The notes under the pieces are model-generated. The model searched no databases. It saw only the letters and a program-made list of their open reading frames with translations, and was not told where the DNA came from. Shown here in pieces: positions 1 through 12,255 of a stretch of DNA of 64,000 nucleotides (the stretch's first letter is position 1; each line of letters begins with the position of its first letter). The stretch is from the NCBI GenBank assembly GCA_946807835.1, contig OX327711.1:13179501-13243500 (forward strand). The letters run 5' to 3'. The DNA is from Ailanthus altissimus (taxonomy: Eukaryota; Streptophyta; Magnoliopsida; Sapindales; Simaroubaceae). The translations under genes and the position numbers were made by a program.

Positions 1-1330
1 AATATATCTTAATACTCTAATATTATGTTTTAGAAAGTTTTATGGTCATAAGGAGTAATTCTTAAAAAAGAGTTTTACCTTAGGAATAAATAATATCGCA
101 AAAGTGTTTGCAAATATTATTTATTGAAATACAAATCTAGAGATAAGCTTATGGTCAACATATGGAGATTTGACGGTGTTGATCTATATCTCTATTTTAC
201 TCGGATATAAAAGATAGAAGGATTATACAGATATGTAATAACCTTAACTTGTATAGTCTAATACGCTACTTTGTAATATCTGTAACATATGTGTGGGGCA
301 CCGTTCACGGACGTATGGAGGAGTTTCATATGACAAATCGAGCGTGGACCTAAAGAGTCTCATAATATGAAGTGTACTCGTTATGCTATGGAGTAACATT
401 TTGGATTGAACAATTCTATCATAGAAATTCCAGCAAAAATATATTTCAGGGCTCCTAAGGTTATGCCCTTATCTAAATTTAAATGTTAAGTACATTACTT
501 AATTAGTTGATAAGAGTTGTTAACTAATTAAATGTCAACAAGTGGCACAATTTTGGTTCATGAATTATTTTATCATGGATTCACGCATTAACCTTATTAG
601 TAAAATCAAATAAGGTAAAATTAATTATTCAAATAGTTTTTAAATAATTGAATAAATATTATTTAAATAAATAATATATATTTTTATTTGTTTGTTATTT
701 TATTGTTAAATTGAAGATATACCTAATTTGAAAAACATAAATTAATATGATGGAGCACTATTTGTAAAATTAATTGTCCATTTGTTTTTAGACCATTGAA
801 AATCAGTTAGCCATTTAGTGAAAGTGATGGAACACTTGTGAAGTGCAACAATCACTAAACATTGAAAACTCATTTTGATTTTCTAGATCAATGGGAATAA
901 ATGGATTGAAAGATAGAGAAGGATTAAAAGAGAGTTTTTGTTTTGAAAGCCATTCTTTAAACAAAAAGTTGTGAGAAGAACTAGAGAGAAATAAAAACCA
1001 ATTCATCTTATTTTTCTTTCAAGAAACAAAAAATTTGTTGCTGGAAATTTGGTTGCTGCCATTCGAGCTTTACAATCTTACCAGATTATTGTGAACTAGA
1101 ATTGTACAAGAATTCACTTCAAGGTAAGTTTAAAGTTTGAAATCTTCACCAAAGTTCTTCAAATGTAGTTTTTGTAATCTTAAGTTCTTCAAATGTAGTT
1201 TTTGTTAATAATTTAATTTACATGTTTATATATTGATTATATACTTAATTCCACTGTAAAATCGTGTATATGATACATGTATTTATTTTTTTCAACATGT
1301 ACATAATCACATCCATACCTTTAAAATGCG
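1..1330 (+). mobile_element. Truncated long LTR, family L, cut by window start
   Basis: This is a piece of a roughly 2.2 kb LTR family that recurs in the window. Blocks such as the one near 255-275 (cttgtatagtctaatacg) and 345-390 (gtggacctaaagagtctc, then gaagtgtactcgttatg) match, as reverse complement, the copies at 16260-16450, 20040-20230, 25370-25540 and 45410-45570. The LTR is therefore in the opposite orientation to the complete copy at 19053-21225. The inner end fades at about 1300-1330. No coding sequence is present. The boundary is approximate and the other end lies outside the window. Confidence 0.7.
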
Positions 1331-1786
1331 TTAACATATATAACATGTAACTGAGAGTCCTGCAAGTGTAAAAATTATACCCATTTCGTCAGCTCAAAAG
1401 ATGAGCAGGTACGAGCGCCATTACAGGAAGGCATAAGCTCAAAGCAGTCCTTATACTAATATATTAAAAAGCCTATGAAAAAGAAACTTATAGAATTGAA
1501 AGCATAAGCTACAGTTAACATAAACCAGCAACTGATTCCTATTTATCAAGAAAAATTAAGGGACATAATGGATTGGACAAATAAAAATGACCCAACATAG
1601 CTTGTTGCAAGACATGGTTTAAAGAGCTATTGTTTCACTAGCTTGAAGATACGGTGAGGACTTTTATTTTTATATTTTTTTGTTGTGAGTTTTTAATAGT
1701 ATTAAAATCTATATACATTCTATCATAGTTTTGCAACATATAAATTTTTATATACGTACCTAAAGGTTCTACGTACACAATAGAGG
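1331..1786. other. No recognised feature
   Basis: AT-rich sequence between the family L LTR and the Ulp1-like relic. It may be part of the MULE or an intron or leader of the protease relic, but no protein similarity or repeat was recognised. Confidence 0.4.
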
Positions 1787-2420
1787 ATGTTTCTCAACAT
1801 GTACTTACAGGATTGCATAACTGCAGATGCAGATTTTAATATGAGTATTTTTTACTCGTCTATTATGCAGATCACTCCATTGTTGGCAAATGAACTTGGA
1901 ACAAATACTGATTTACTTGGTGCTAAATCGTGGGCATCGGTCAATAAGATAGTGGATGCAATAACTTATTATTATTATGTACAATAAGTTCAAAATAATA
2001 CAATAATAATTTTTGCAGGTATATATTCCATTGAACATCAATCAGGATTATTGGTTTGCAGCAAAGGTTGATCTTGTTCAGATGAGGATTAAGCGGTATG
2101 ATTTTAGCGTGAACGGCCACTCCGATGATGCCATTCAAAATTTTATAAAACCTTTGCTTATTGTTATGCCATTTTATCTTTGTAGTTGTAGATTTTATAA
2201 TTTAAGGGGACAATAGAATTTGGATATGTACCACTGGCCAGTCATTCATTTGAGAGATAACATACCTCAACAGGTGCTCAAGAGTGAGGATTGTGGCCCA
2301 TTTTTTTGTATGTTTTTTGAGTATCTTATGTTAGATCACCCATTTGAGTCTTTCTATGAGATTGGTACTTTTATAAACAAAATATGGCCGTTGATTTATG
2401 AACCACTACAACATCTACTT
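1787..2420 (+). pseudogene. Ulp1-type (C48) cysteine protease relic of a MULE
   Basis: Three open segments resemble the C-terminal half of Ulp1/SENP-type SUMO proteases. The first covers 1787-1984. A likely intron of about 30 bp then ends in tttttgcag at 2019. The next exon begins VYIPLNINQDYWFAAKVDL and continues with an RYD block; the family has a catalytic His in HW where this copy has Tyr (DYW). The third segment (2226-2420) carries KSEDCGPFFCMFFEYL, which keeps the Gln...DCG block with the catalytic Cys. Frames change between segments, so this is a decayed gene. It lies tail-to-tail with the MuDR-type transposase relic at 4905-7445, and plant MULEs carrying a Ulp1-like gene are known. 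It is inferred to be a passenger gene of that element, not a host SUMO protease. Confidence 0.68.
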
Positions 2421-2424
2421 CATA

Positions 2425-4969
2425 GATGTGTAATATATTTTTTATATGTCCATTTGTGTCATATTATTATTTTGATGTCCACGCATTATGTGGATGTGTG
2501 TAGAGATTATATATAATTATATAGAAGTGTATTTTTTCAATATGTAGATTTGGGAATATCTATATAACTGAGGAGATTTTGCCAAAATTTCGCTAAAATA
2601 ACAAACATCCCACACTTGCAACTTACAATTTTAACACATATATAGATATTTTCATAATTTATCCATAATTAAAAATGTTCAACATCAGGATTAAGTGAAA
2701 AATACATTTACCATCAACAATTTAAGTACATAATAAAAAAGTATGAGTGAATTACAAAATAAATACGTTACAGAAGTTAAGAAACTCAATACTCTAACAT
2801 AATTAAAAAATGCTATTTAATAACCTTTCATATAATAATATCTTTATATAGAATTGTGCATCGAGATCCAAGCTGTTTCCTCCATTTTACACCCATTTGA
2901 AATAAAAAATATATTAGCCTTATATTATAGTTAAATTAATAATCAAATATTAATTTTTTAGTTTTATAAACAAACATACATCAGTTGCTATATCAAGCGA
3001 TAGGGTTTTGACACGTTTATATCTATATTGTCTACAATGACTATAAATATTTTGATGTGTAATATATTTTTCATATATGCATTTGTATCATATTATTATT
3101 TTGATGTCTACGTATTAAGTGGATGTATGTAGAGATGATATATAATTGTATAGAAGTGTATTTTTCCAATATACAGGTTTGGGAATATCTATATAATTGG
3201 AGAGATTTTGTCAAAATTTCGCTAAAATATCAAATATCCCACACTTGTAACTTATAATTTTGACACCTATACATATATTTTCATAATTTATCCATAACTA
3301 AAAATGTTCAACATCAGCATTAAGTGAAAAATAAATCTGCCATCAACAATTTAAGTACATAATAAAAAAGTATGAGTGAATTACAAAATAAGTACGCTAC
3401 AGAAGTTAAGAAACTCAATACTTTAACGTAAAGTAACATAATTAAAAATGCTATTTAATAACCTTTCATATAATAATATCTTTATACAGAATTGTGCATT
3501 AGGATCCAAGTTGTTTCCTCTATTTTACATCCGTCTGAAATAAAAAATATATTAGCCTTATATTATAGTTAAATTAATAATTAATTATCAATTTTTTAGT
3601 TTTATAAACAAATATACATCAGTTGCTATATCAAGCTATAGGGTTTCGACACTTTTATATCCATATTGTCTACAACAACTATAAATATTTTGATGTGTAA
3701 TATATTTTTCATATGTGCGTTTGTATCATATGATTATTTTGATGTCTACGTATTAGGTGGATGTATGTAGAGATGATATATAATTGTATAGAAGTGTATT
3801 TTTCCAATATACAAGTTTGGAAATATCTATATAATTGGGGAGATTTTGTCAAAATTTTGCTAAAATATCAAATATCACACACTTGCAACTTATAATTTTG
3901 ACACCTATACATATATTTTCATAATTTATCCATAACTAAAAATGTTCAACATCAACATTAAGTGAAAAACACATCTGCCATCAACAATTTAAGTACATAA
4001 TAAAAAAGTATGAGTGAATTACAAAATAAGTACGCTACAGAAGTTAAGAAACTCAATACTCTAACATAAAGTAACATAATTAAAAATGCTATTTAATAAC
4101 CTTTCATATAATAATATCTTTATACAGAATTGTGCATTAGGATCCAAGTTGTTTCCTCCATTTTACATCCGTCTGAAATAAAAAATATATTAGCCTTATA
4201 TTATAGTTAAATTAATAATTAAATATCAATTTTTTAGTTTTATAAACAAATATACATCAGTTGCTATATCAAGCGATAGGGTTTCGACACTTTTATATCC
4301 ATATTGTCTACAACAACTATAAATATTTTGATGTGTAATATATTTTTTATATATACATTTGTGTTATATTATTATTTTGATGTCTATGTATTAGGTGAAT
4401 GTGTGTAGAGATGATATATAATTGTATAAAAGTATATTTTTCTAATATACAGGTTTGGGAATATCTATATAATTGGGGAGATTTTGCCAAAATTTCGCTA
4501 AAATATCAAACATCGCACACTTGCAACTTACAATTTTGACACTTATACAGATATTTCCATAATTTATCCATAACTAAAAATGTTCAACATCAACATTAAG
4601 TGAAAAATGCATCTACCATCAACAATTTAAGTACATAATAAAAAAGTATGAGTGAATTACAAAATAAATACGCTATAGAAGTTAAGAAACTCAATACTCT
4701 AACATAAAGTAACATAATTAAAAATGCTATTTAATAACCTTTCATATAATAATATCTTTATACAGATTTGTGCATTAGGATCCAAGTTGTTTCCTCCATT
4801 TTACACCTGTCTGAAATAAAAAATATATTAGCCTTATATTATAGTTAAATTGATAATTAAATATTAATTTTTTAGTTTTATAAACAAACATACATCAATT
4901 ACTATATCAAGCGATAGGGTTTCGACACGTTTATAACCATATTGTTTACAACGACTATAAATATTCTTC
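2425..4969. repeat. Four-copy tandem repeat, unit about 638 bp, inside the MULE
   Basis: The anchor gatgtgtaatatat recurs at 2425, 3054, 3692 and 4330, giving spacings of 629, 638 and 638 bp. The array ends at about 4969, where ctataaatatt is followed by ttcttcgatgg instead of ttgatgtg. Units are similar along their whole length with scattered substitutions. Read on the minus strand, the edge of each unit (for example 4925-4965) encodes a short tail like YSRCKQYGYKR, which resembles a decayed CCHC knuckle at the C terminus of MuDR-type transposases. The unit is therefore probably the 3' end of the transposase gene plus its downstream sequence. Confidence 0.9.
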
Positions 4970-7445
4970 GATGGTTCCTTTCTTTAAGATTAAATTCGAT
5001 TCATCCGACGCCTGTCTGCCTAATAACGTGATATCAATGTTGAATGTCCATAGTTTTTAAATTCTTTGGAATTATCCAATCTGATGGATGGCCAACTAGA
5101 AGTACTACCTCACTATAGGCATATAATAAAGTCTCAGATGTATAATAAGTCAAACAAAGACTCTTGTATGGTAATCTTATGTATCTGCATATGACGAGTG
5201 TATGGAGACAAGCCAATTGCAGATAGTCAAACTTTCGATAGCTACATTTTCTATCCAAAATATCCATTATCTTGTCTATGCCACCGCTATTGACTACAGA
5301 ATGTGATACATCTATAGGGTAAACTATCATTCGACTTATGTCATTATTATGTTTCATCACTCCGTGATTTGCTAAATTCGTCAACATGGTTGTCATCATC
5401 TGTACTGTTAGTCGTATGTGATAAAATCTCAGTTATCTTAGCTCTCGGATTGAATCTACCAAATTGGTCATAAGAAGCTTTCTTGATTATTTTGCAACTG
5501 TATTAATGCTTTCTATAATATTAATAGTCATAACGTCATACTTTTTGAAAGCACTAGCTAATTGAGCCTATCTTATCGTACCAACATCCTCCTCTAAATA
5601 CTTAATTACATCAGATCTTATTTCTCGCATCTTGTTAAGTTAGTGTTGAAAATCAGAGACATGATACGCATTGGCCGCAACTAAATAAGTCAACAAGTAT
5701 ACCCATTTTTTAGACTTATCCGTTAGTAACTTGTAATTTGTCACCAAATTTCCCTTCAAGTGATAGATGCAAAACCTATGATATTCATTAGGAAACACAC
5801 CTTATATAGTCCTCTCAATACTAGCATGTCGATCAAATATAAAAATAAGATTTTGACTGCCACCAATTATTGCCTGCAGTTTAACCATAAACTACTCATA
5901 AGAAGCATCATTTTCTGAGTCAATAATTTCCCATGTCAATGAAAATATTTGATTATTTTAATCTTTACAAACGACCATAAATATTGTACTAAGATAAAAA
6001 CCTTTCAAAAATATTTCGTCCACTATAATCACCGGTTGGATGGATGAATTAAAACCTCTGATATAGAGTCTCAACGCTAAAAAGAAATACTTGTTGTGAT
6101 TATCTGTATCAGTTTCTAAGTGAGTAACTCTACCCAGGTTCTTCTGTTGTAACACATAGCTATATACAGGAAGCAATATGAATGAATCCTCTAGAGCACC
6201 TCTTATCAATCTTAACGCATGCCCCCTAGCTCACCAAGATGTAGTATACATTATCTTAACACTGAATTCTTCATGTATGTCTACTTGAATGTCCTTCGGC
6301 CTATAATTTTTAATGACCAATGTGAACTTATTTTTAATTACTTTAGCAATAATATGACTATTGGCTTACCGATGACCATCCTGCAATTGACTTAAAACAC
6401 AAGTGAGCTTTGCATCTACTCGCCTCACGATAAAAAAAATGTCGCCCTTTCTTCGACATTGTCGTAATCTCTATTTACAGATGTCATCATCGCGTTCCAA
6501 CTTAAAATGATCTTTGGCGGACTTGTAAACTCTGATGCTCTATTTACCCTTAAGTGCAACCATGCTTATAGCCTCATAAATTTCATCTTTGTTGTTATAT
6601 AACTTTTCTACAAACACATCTCCAATTTCAGTACAAGATATCTTTTTCGATATGTTCAAGTCACATGGTGATATTTCAGGCTAGAATTGAAATGAGTTTT
6701 CTACCTTAACCATTTCTTTTCTGACATAATCATTATTATAATCATCAACATCATTATCGTCATTGTCATTGTCATCAACATCATTTCCATCCACAATAGT
6801 TTCTTTATAATCATTATCATTTCCATCATCATTATCAACCTTATAACCAACTTCATAACCACGATCATTATTCTAATAACCCTCGTCATTTCTACTATCA
6901 TTATCGACATTATAACCAATATTATGACCAATATCATAACCAAGATCAACACCAACATCTCTATAAATCTCACTATTATAATATATGTAGGTCGGTTGTT
7001 CTTTAAACATTGGAGGAGAATAATGATAATCCTCTGAGGGATTTGGAACACACACAAGGATTGCATTGATTAGTATAGCCTTGTTATGTTCCATAGGTGT
7101 TTCAACATTATTTTCATATTCATGAGCTCGAACATCCACTATTACTCATAGAGTGTAGCAATATTCTTCTGTAAGCTCAACTACAATATCACATCGTCAT
7201 CATTTTCAAGTGAAATAAGTCTCAACTTTACAGTACTTGAAGGAATCTCGAACTTCAGAGTCATATTATACTGTACCTTATCAATTCTAGGAAGATGACA
7301 AACTCTTTTAAACATTGTTTCATATTTAATACTTTTCAGAACTACCATGTGTATATTTTGATATCCAATGTATCTCTCAAAATTATTACTAGAACTCTCT
7401 CATCTTCTCCTAAAGCATATAATAGTCGAAATTTGCATCATGATA
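4905..7445 (-). pseudogene. MuDR-type (MULE) transposase relic
   Basis: Read on the minus strand, the order of similarity is that of a full MuDR-like transposase. An N-terminal region at about 7380-7170 contains TLKFEIPSSTVKLRLISLE. An acidic, Asp/Asn-rich linker covers about 7140-6700. At 6209-5958 lies the start of the transposase core, with VTHLETDTDNHNKYFF, IRGF and VDEIFLKG (first catalytic Asp, codon at 6018-6020). Next comes a stretch with SENDASYE and FDRHASIE at about 5930-5810 (second catalytic Asp). The SWIM-type zinc finger region is at 5399-5034 (CSYRKFDYLQLACLH, where Tyr replaces the second Cys), followed by YYTSETLLYAYS and VGHPSDWIIP. Several in-frame stops, for example just after VCKD at about 5957, and frame changes show it is dead. 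The C-terminal knuckle runs into the tandem array at 4969. Confidence 0.85.
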
Positions 7446-8480
7446 ATATTAGCAACACTTGAAAAAAAATAATCCAAAAAAAATATTAGTTTAGTATAAT
7501 AATTATATATATAATAATTTAAAAAATACAAAATATTGAATATAAATATAAAAAAATATAAAACTTAATATAAATAAAAAATATTGATTTTAAAAAAAAT
7601 TAAAAAATGCTACGTGGCAACATGTGGCACCACGTGGAATAAGCTGATGCGTGCACATTAAGGCATGCGTCAGCTTGTTGAGTGTCTAAGCGAGTTGATG
7701 CGCGTGCATCAGCTTATTGCGTGCTGGGGTGTACTTTGTTGCGTGCTCAAGCGTGCACATCAGGGCGCGTGTTAGCTTGGTGCATGCAACTGTGCACCCA
7801 GCGCATAGAGATCCATTTTCGACGCGTGGAACACGCTCTAGCTCGTGCATCAGGAGATGCATGCAGATCCGACCCTGAATCTACTATTTTCGATCATTTT
7901 ATTACTATTTTTAGCTTTTTGTACCTATTTTTAACCTTATTTTAACATATCTTAACCCTAAATTTATACATTTTAACTCTACATCTACAAACCAACAACA
8001 AAATATAACAACAACAAATAAAAAATAAAAAAGTCAACAATTTTTACCTTATTTCTAATTTTTTTCAGTACACAATTGATTATTTCACTTCTATTCTTTA
8101 AAATATCATACATTTCAAGTTGATCAACAAATTGTGTGCAAATCTAGTTGTGAATTTAAAAAACTTTTGAGTGTCCAAGAAAAGGAGAATGAATGAAAGA
8201 GAGATATAATGATGTATTTGTAATAAAGATAGAATAAATAATAAATTTAATAAAAAAATAAAATTTTAATAATTAATTAAAAAAGTATCACGTGGAGGGT
8301 CAGGGTGGTGTCACGTTGAATTTGCATGAAGGTTCGGTTTGGGGTGTATTTTACAAAATGGGTAAAATGAATATAATGTCTGCTTTTTTGTTTAATAAAG
8401 TATGAAAGTTTTGACCAAGTCAAAACAAAATTCTATTTGTACATTAAAATTACCTTTTTATGATGCAATAATAGATATTA
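7446..8480 (-). mobile_element. 5' leader and terminal region of the MULE, with a GC-rich block
   Basis: Upstream of the transposase relic lies AT-rich DNA, then an unusually GC-rich block at about 7608-7880 full of cacgtgg, gcatgcg and gcgtgc motifs, then more AT-rich DNA. The outer part (about 8280-8470) contains gaccaagtcaaaac and gggtaaaatgaa. Read on the minus strand, the same order (tgac...gtcaa, ttaccc, CT-rich, a tattttaaaga block, then a GC-rich block followed by ccacgtggca) appears on the plus strand at about 60580-63840, where a second MULE end is inferred. The exact terminus is not determined; about 8475 is an estimate. The open frame at 7682-7945 is not thought to be a gene. Confidence 0.55.
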
Positions 8481-9122
8481 AACTTTAAAGTTAATTTATA
8501 CAATCAAATGTAATAATGTGTTATATATAATTTATCTTATTTTTCTCATATTATACAATGCTATACCAAGTGTTACCAACTCATTATGTTATTTGTGTAG
8601 TACTAAAAAAAAAAAATACAACATAATGTAGTACAATATAATCAACTGAATATTATACTATACGGGGCATTAAACATGCACTTAATGACCAATAATTACT
8701 TTTGTTTTTTAAATTACCTAATCTAAAACAAATTGTTTTATTCTAAGATGTTGACTCCCTATAGTTTCCACCTTTAAGATGCATTTTTTTCTATTGCAGT
8801 ACAAAAATCTATACAAGTTCAAACACATACTCATATTTTGGTATGTCAAATAAGTTAAGACACAAAGATCCAAACAATTTTACGAGACATAATTTGTGAG
8901 TCGTAATTTAGTAAATATAGAATTGTATTAAGTAAAAACTAAAATATGTGGATAGACCCTTAGGCTAAGAGTAACGTCATGTTTAAGACTAATGTGAAAA
9001 CACAAGCCCAATATGATACTATTAGCCTTTAAAGTCCTTTTAAAACTAAAAAGGTAATTTATTTGTTTAATATGATAAGTGATTAATATATTTATATTTT
9101 ATTTAAGAAAATATATTTTTTT
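8481..9122. other. No recognised feature
   Basis: AT-rich sequence between the estimated MULE end and the foldback element. No coding similarity, repeat or regulatory signal was recognised. Confidence 0.4.
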
Positions 9123-10030
9123 AGGAAATATGATATGTAGACCCCTAATGATTTTTTTTACGAGAAAGAGACTTGTAAACTCCAGTACTTCTTAAAATTC
9201 TTATTTACACCCCCTGTCAAGTAACAATTTTCATCTATTTAACAAAAATAAAATTGAATAAAACTAATAAAAGTATGATTTTGTCCCTGCTTTGATTAAA
9301 AAAGTTTAAATTCAATTAAATGTTAGAAGGAAGACTTGAACCTTTGACCTAATGGTTAAAAATCACATATTTTAACTAGTTAAGCTATTATAACTTTATC
9401 TTTATTTATGGGTCTGTAAATTTATTAATATATTATCCTTAATACAATATGTTAATAATTTTAAAAATGTCATTAATAGGAATTGAACCCTAATTACTAG
9501 AATGACAAGTAAGAGTACTCATCATTGTACTACAACAAATTTTGTTAAAATAATACCAAAACAAAAAAATATATAAATGTTAAATGACGAAACCATAGCT
9601 ACCTTCATGTCACCAGCTATCGTTCCGCTACTACGGGTCATGGGCTACTGTTTTCTATCGTCGACCATCATCCTCTACTACTAGCCACCATCCTCCATCG
9701 TAGGCCACCGTCAGCTATTGGTCATTAATCAACATTTTGACTAGCTCCGCAATGACCGACGAATTATTAACCATGAGTAACAGAGGATGGTGGCTAGTAA
9801 CAAATGGTGGTTTATGGCAGATGATAGTATAAAGGTGGTTAAGATTCAATCATTATCAATTGTAATTTTTTTCTATTTCAAATTTAAGTTTAGACTGAAT
9901 TTTTATTTTTACCCTTTCTCTAATTTAATTTCATGGAAACTATTACTTGACAAAGTTGTAAATAGAATTTTTAAAACCGTTAGAGTCTACATATTCCTTT
10001 CTCGAAGCCTTAGAGGTCCATATGTCCTTT
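9123..10030. mobile_element. Palindromic foldback element with tRNA-like modules
   Basis: The two ends are inverted copies of each other. The left end reads tatgtagacccctaatg, then acgagaaagagac, then cttatttacaccccctgtca. The right end, reverse complemented, reads atatggacctctaagg, then tcgagaaaggaatatgtag, then ctatttacaactttgtca. The inverted similarity extends about 150-200 bp inward with indels. The centre (9600-9830) is a more GC-rich run of ccacc/ggtgg-type triplets, also partly self-complementary. Inside the left half are minus-strand blocks with a polymerase III B-box-like motif (ggttcaagtct near 9340; gggttcaattcc near 9487). A related copy lies at 55556-56420. The element encodes nothing recognisable and is probably a non-autonomous DNA element. 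Confidence 0.72.
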
Positions 10031-10962
10031 TTTTTCTTTGTTTTTTATTTGCCAAATTTATTTTTCCCATTTAGTTAGAAATGAGCTTATTAAATAATCT
10101 ATATTTTAGGAGCTAAATAAAAAGTTTTAATCTAGTATAAAACTCTAGCCTAATAAAAACTTCATTTTCACATAAAAACATAACATGATTCGTAATAACA
10201 TACTTCCTTTATGTGCACCATACCTTCTTTTCACATTCCTTTGACATTCTTCTTCATGTATACTCATAACTCAGTAACTTGACACAAATTTCAATACTTA
10301 TACAGCTTAGGAACAATGCTAAAAATCCTAGATAATGTTCAAGAGGTGAGTTACATTTTACTTTCAAAACTAAGATTTTCTACTACTATAAACTTTATTC
10401 TTGTCCCACACATAAAGCAACACCAAATAGAGATAATACACTCACAATAGTCTCCTTATACCCTCTTTAGTCGTGTTTCTCTATTATTTACTATACAAAC
10501 TCTCATAACTTTTATAGTTTAAAAACAAATTTATTCTGTTAATATACCTGAAGCCTAAGAGTACCAGAATAAATTCGTAATATCGAGCCTTCTAAACTCC
10601 AGGAGTTATTCATGAGCATGGTAGGCTTTATCCCTAAATTCATCAATACCAAGCTCAGTTAGTCTCATTTTTATAACTAATCACGTCATTGTAATATCAC
10701 TGCAACTAGTAGTATTTTGCCACATAGCAATCTTAGTATTCCACCCTAAACACTCTTTTGCCATTAGATAGGCTTGGGAGTTTTATTTTCTGCTTGACTT
10801 GTAACTCTTCTTCATTTTTTTTTCTCTTTCTTATCATCTTAATTCTCTATTTTATCATTATATATATATATATATTCTTTAAATTTGAATCCATACAAAC
10901 ATAAATTTGTTCTAACTTAAGTTTTTATCAAATGATAAAAATCTAATTGGGTTTTTGACTAT
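10031..10962. other. No recognised feature
   Basis: Moderately AT-rich sequence, including a (TA)n run at about 10861-10874. A slightly more GC-rich part at 10310-10790 has no frame or repeat that I recognise. Confidence 0.4.
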
Positions 10963-11305
10963 AGGTCTATTTGGAAGTGCCATTGGAAAAATCAAAAGTG
11001 ATTTTGATAATTCAAAAATTAATTTAAGTATTTGATAAATATTTATCAAATCATTATTTTAATAAAATCGCTTTATCTTACAACAATTTTGATGTGTAGG
11101 AAGATAATTATTTTTAAAATTTTTATAATAAGAATAAGATTTTTTTTATTAAATATATTTTAATACATATCCTCATATCAAACAAATAAACCCAAATCAT
11201 CCTTATACTTTTTTTTTAATTCAAAATTTATCTAACAATATGATTTTTAATTTTTAATCTTAATAGTATTCTTCTATATTACTACTTTTTTTTTGAATTG
11301 ATGAT

Positions 11306-11402
<97 letters not shown>
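10963..11402. mobile_element. Left half of a MITE split by the gypsy element
   Basis: The sequence starts with ggtctatttggaagtg followed by an AT-rich body with aatttaagtatttgataaat. On the far side of the gypsy element the flank ends, in reverse complement, with ggaccggtttagtaatg and a similar AT-rich body. The pair looks like the two inverted ends of one hAT-type MITE whose centre contained an ATT tract into which the retroelement inserted. No 8 bp target duplication was identified, so the family assignment is tentative. Confidence 0.4.

Positions 11403-11403
<1 letters not shown>
11308..11403. repeat. (ATT)n microsatellite
   Basis: About 32 uninterrupted ATT triplets lead directly into the left end of the gypsy 5' LTR. 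A shorter degenerate ATT tract follows the 3' LTR at about 23376-23411, consistent with insertion inside a longer tract. Confidence 0.95.
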
Positions 11404-12230
11404 GCTCACAAGATCTGGGCCCAGCTCATCAAGGGCTTAAGTTATTGATTTCGGGTATAACCTAATGAGGGTTCAATCCTCTAAGATGGCCTAGCTCTTA
11501 AAGACCACACTCATCGAGGTGGCCCAACCTAACTTATGATGTTGTTAACTATACAAAACCCAAGAACTCAAGCCCAGTAGAGTCTAGGGTGATCGAGCCC
11601 AATACATGACAAATGACCTCGGCCTATCATTTAGACAAGTTATGCTTGACTATAACTACCTCCTTAGACTAATCAACTATATGAGAGCATAGAACCTAGG
11701 TTGAGGGTAACCTCACAACTCACTACCATTCGAGGACTACCTTAGGCATCCAAAAGAATCCAGGCAATACAAAGCATAACATGACATTATACCCCATAAA
11801 CACGAAAGCATGAGCCCACTGATCCACGATCCTTACAATCTGATATGACTCACACGATCCCAAGCATGAGGTAACATACGACAACAATGTAGGAAACCTA
11901 TAAGAGAGAACTAAAGCTCGCGCTCAAGGGAAGACCAATAATTTAGTCTTAAAATGAAAGGAAAAAAAAACAAGTAAGCAATTTAAAACATTGTTCTAGT
12001 GATTTTTAATTTTCTTTTCAACTAACATAATCTATGACTTAATCATCGATGGGTTGTGAAGATAAGCAGTAGTGCAGCTTTAACTAATTTTTATGAGTTT
12101 AGTAGTACATCTCAGATGCTGAAGAGTACTTAAGGACGGCTATGTTAGCTTAACTTCAGACCGAAAAACTATTCCAGAGAACAAATTCATATTTGATGAG
12201 GATTCAACATTTAACCAAGAGCCACAATCA
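11403..12230 (+). repeat. 5' LTR of the gypsy element
   Basis: It begins tgctcacaagatctgggccc and ends gccacaatca. Many blocks match the 3' LTR, for example ctacctccttagactaatcaa against ctacctccttaggttgatcaa, and cctataagagagaacta against cctatataagggagaaac. The latter block suggests a TATA-like promoter region at about 11909 (tataagag here, tatataag in the 3' copy). Confidence 0.78.
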
Positions 12231-12255
12231 ATAGATTGATTCCGTCTATAGAAAT
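12231..12255 (+). other. Degenerate primer-binding region
   Basis: Directly after the 5' LTR the sequence ttgattccgtctatagaaa resembles the ttggcgccgtctgtgggaa motif seen at this position in many plant gypsy elements. Nearly all differences are G-to-A or C-to-T transitions, as expected of decayed methylated DNA. Confidence 0.5.

Noticed and set aside
6701..7066. Ile/Met-rich open frame on the minus strand
   Set aside because: It is an alternative frame of the Asp/Asn-rich linker of the MULE transposase; the repeated Met/Ile pattern is a frame-shifted reading of atc/atn repeats.
7682..7945. Open frame of 87 codons with many Cys and Arg
   Set aside because: It lies in the GC-rich terminal block of the MULE, where stops are rare by composition; no family similarity and no conserved start context.
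9335..9400. Possible tRNA gene
   Set aside because: A B-box-like motif and an A-box-like motif are present on the minus strand, but no cloverleaf with acceptor stem and anticodon loop can be drawn; it belongs to the foldback element.
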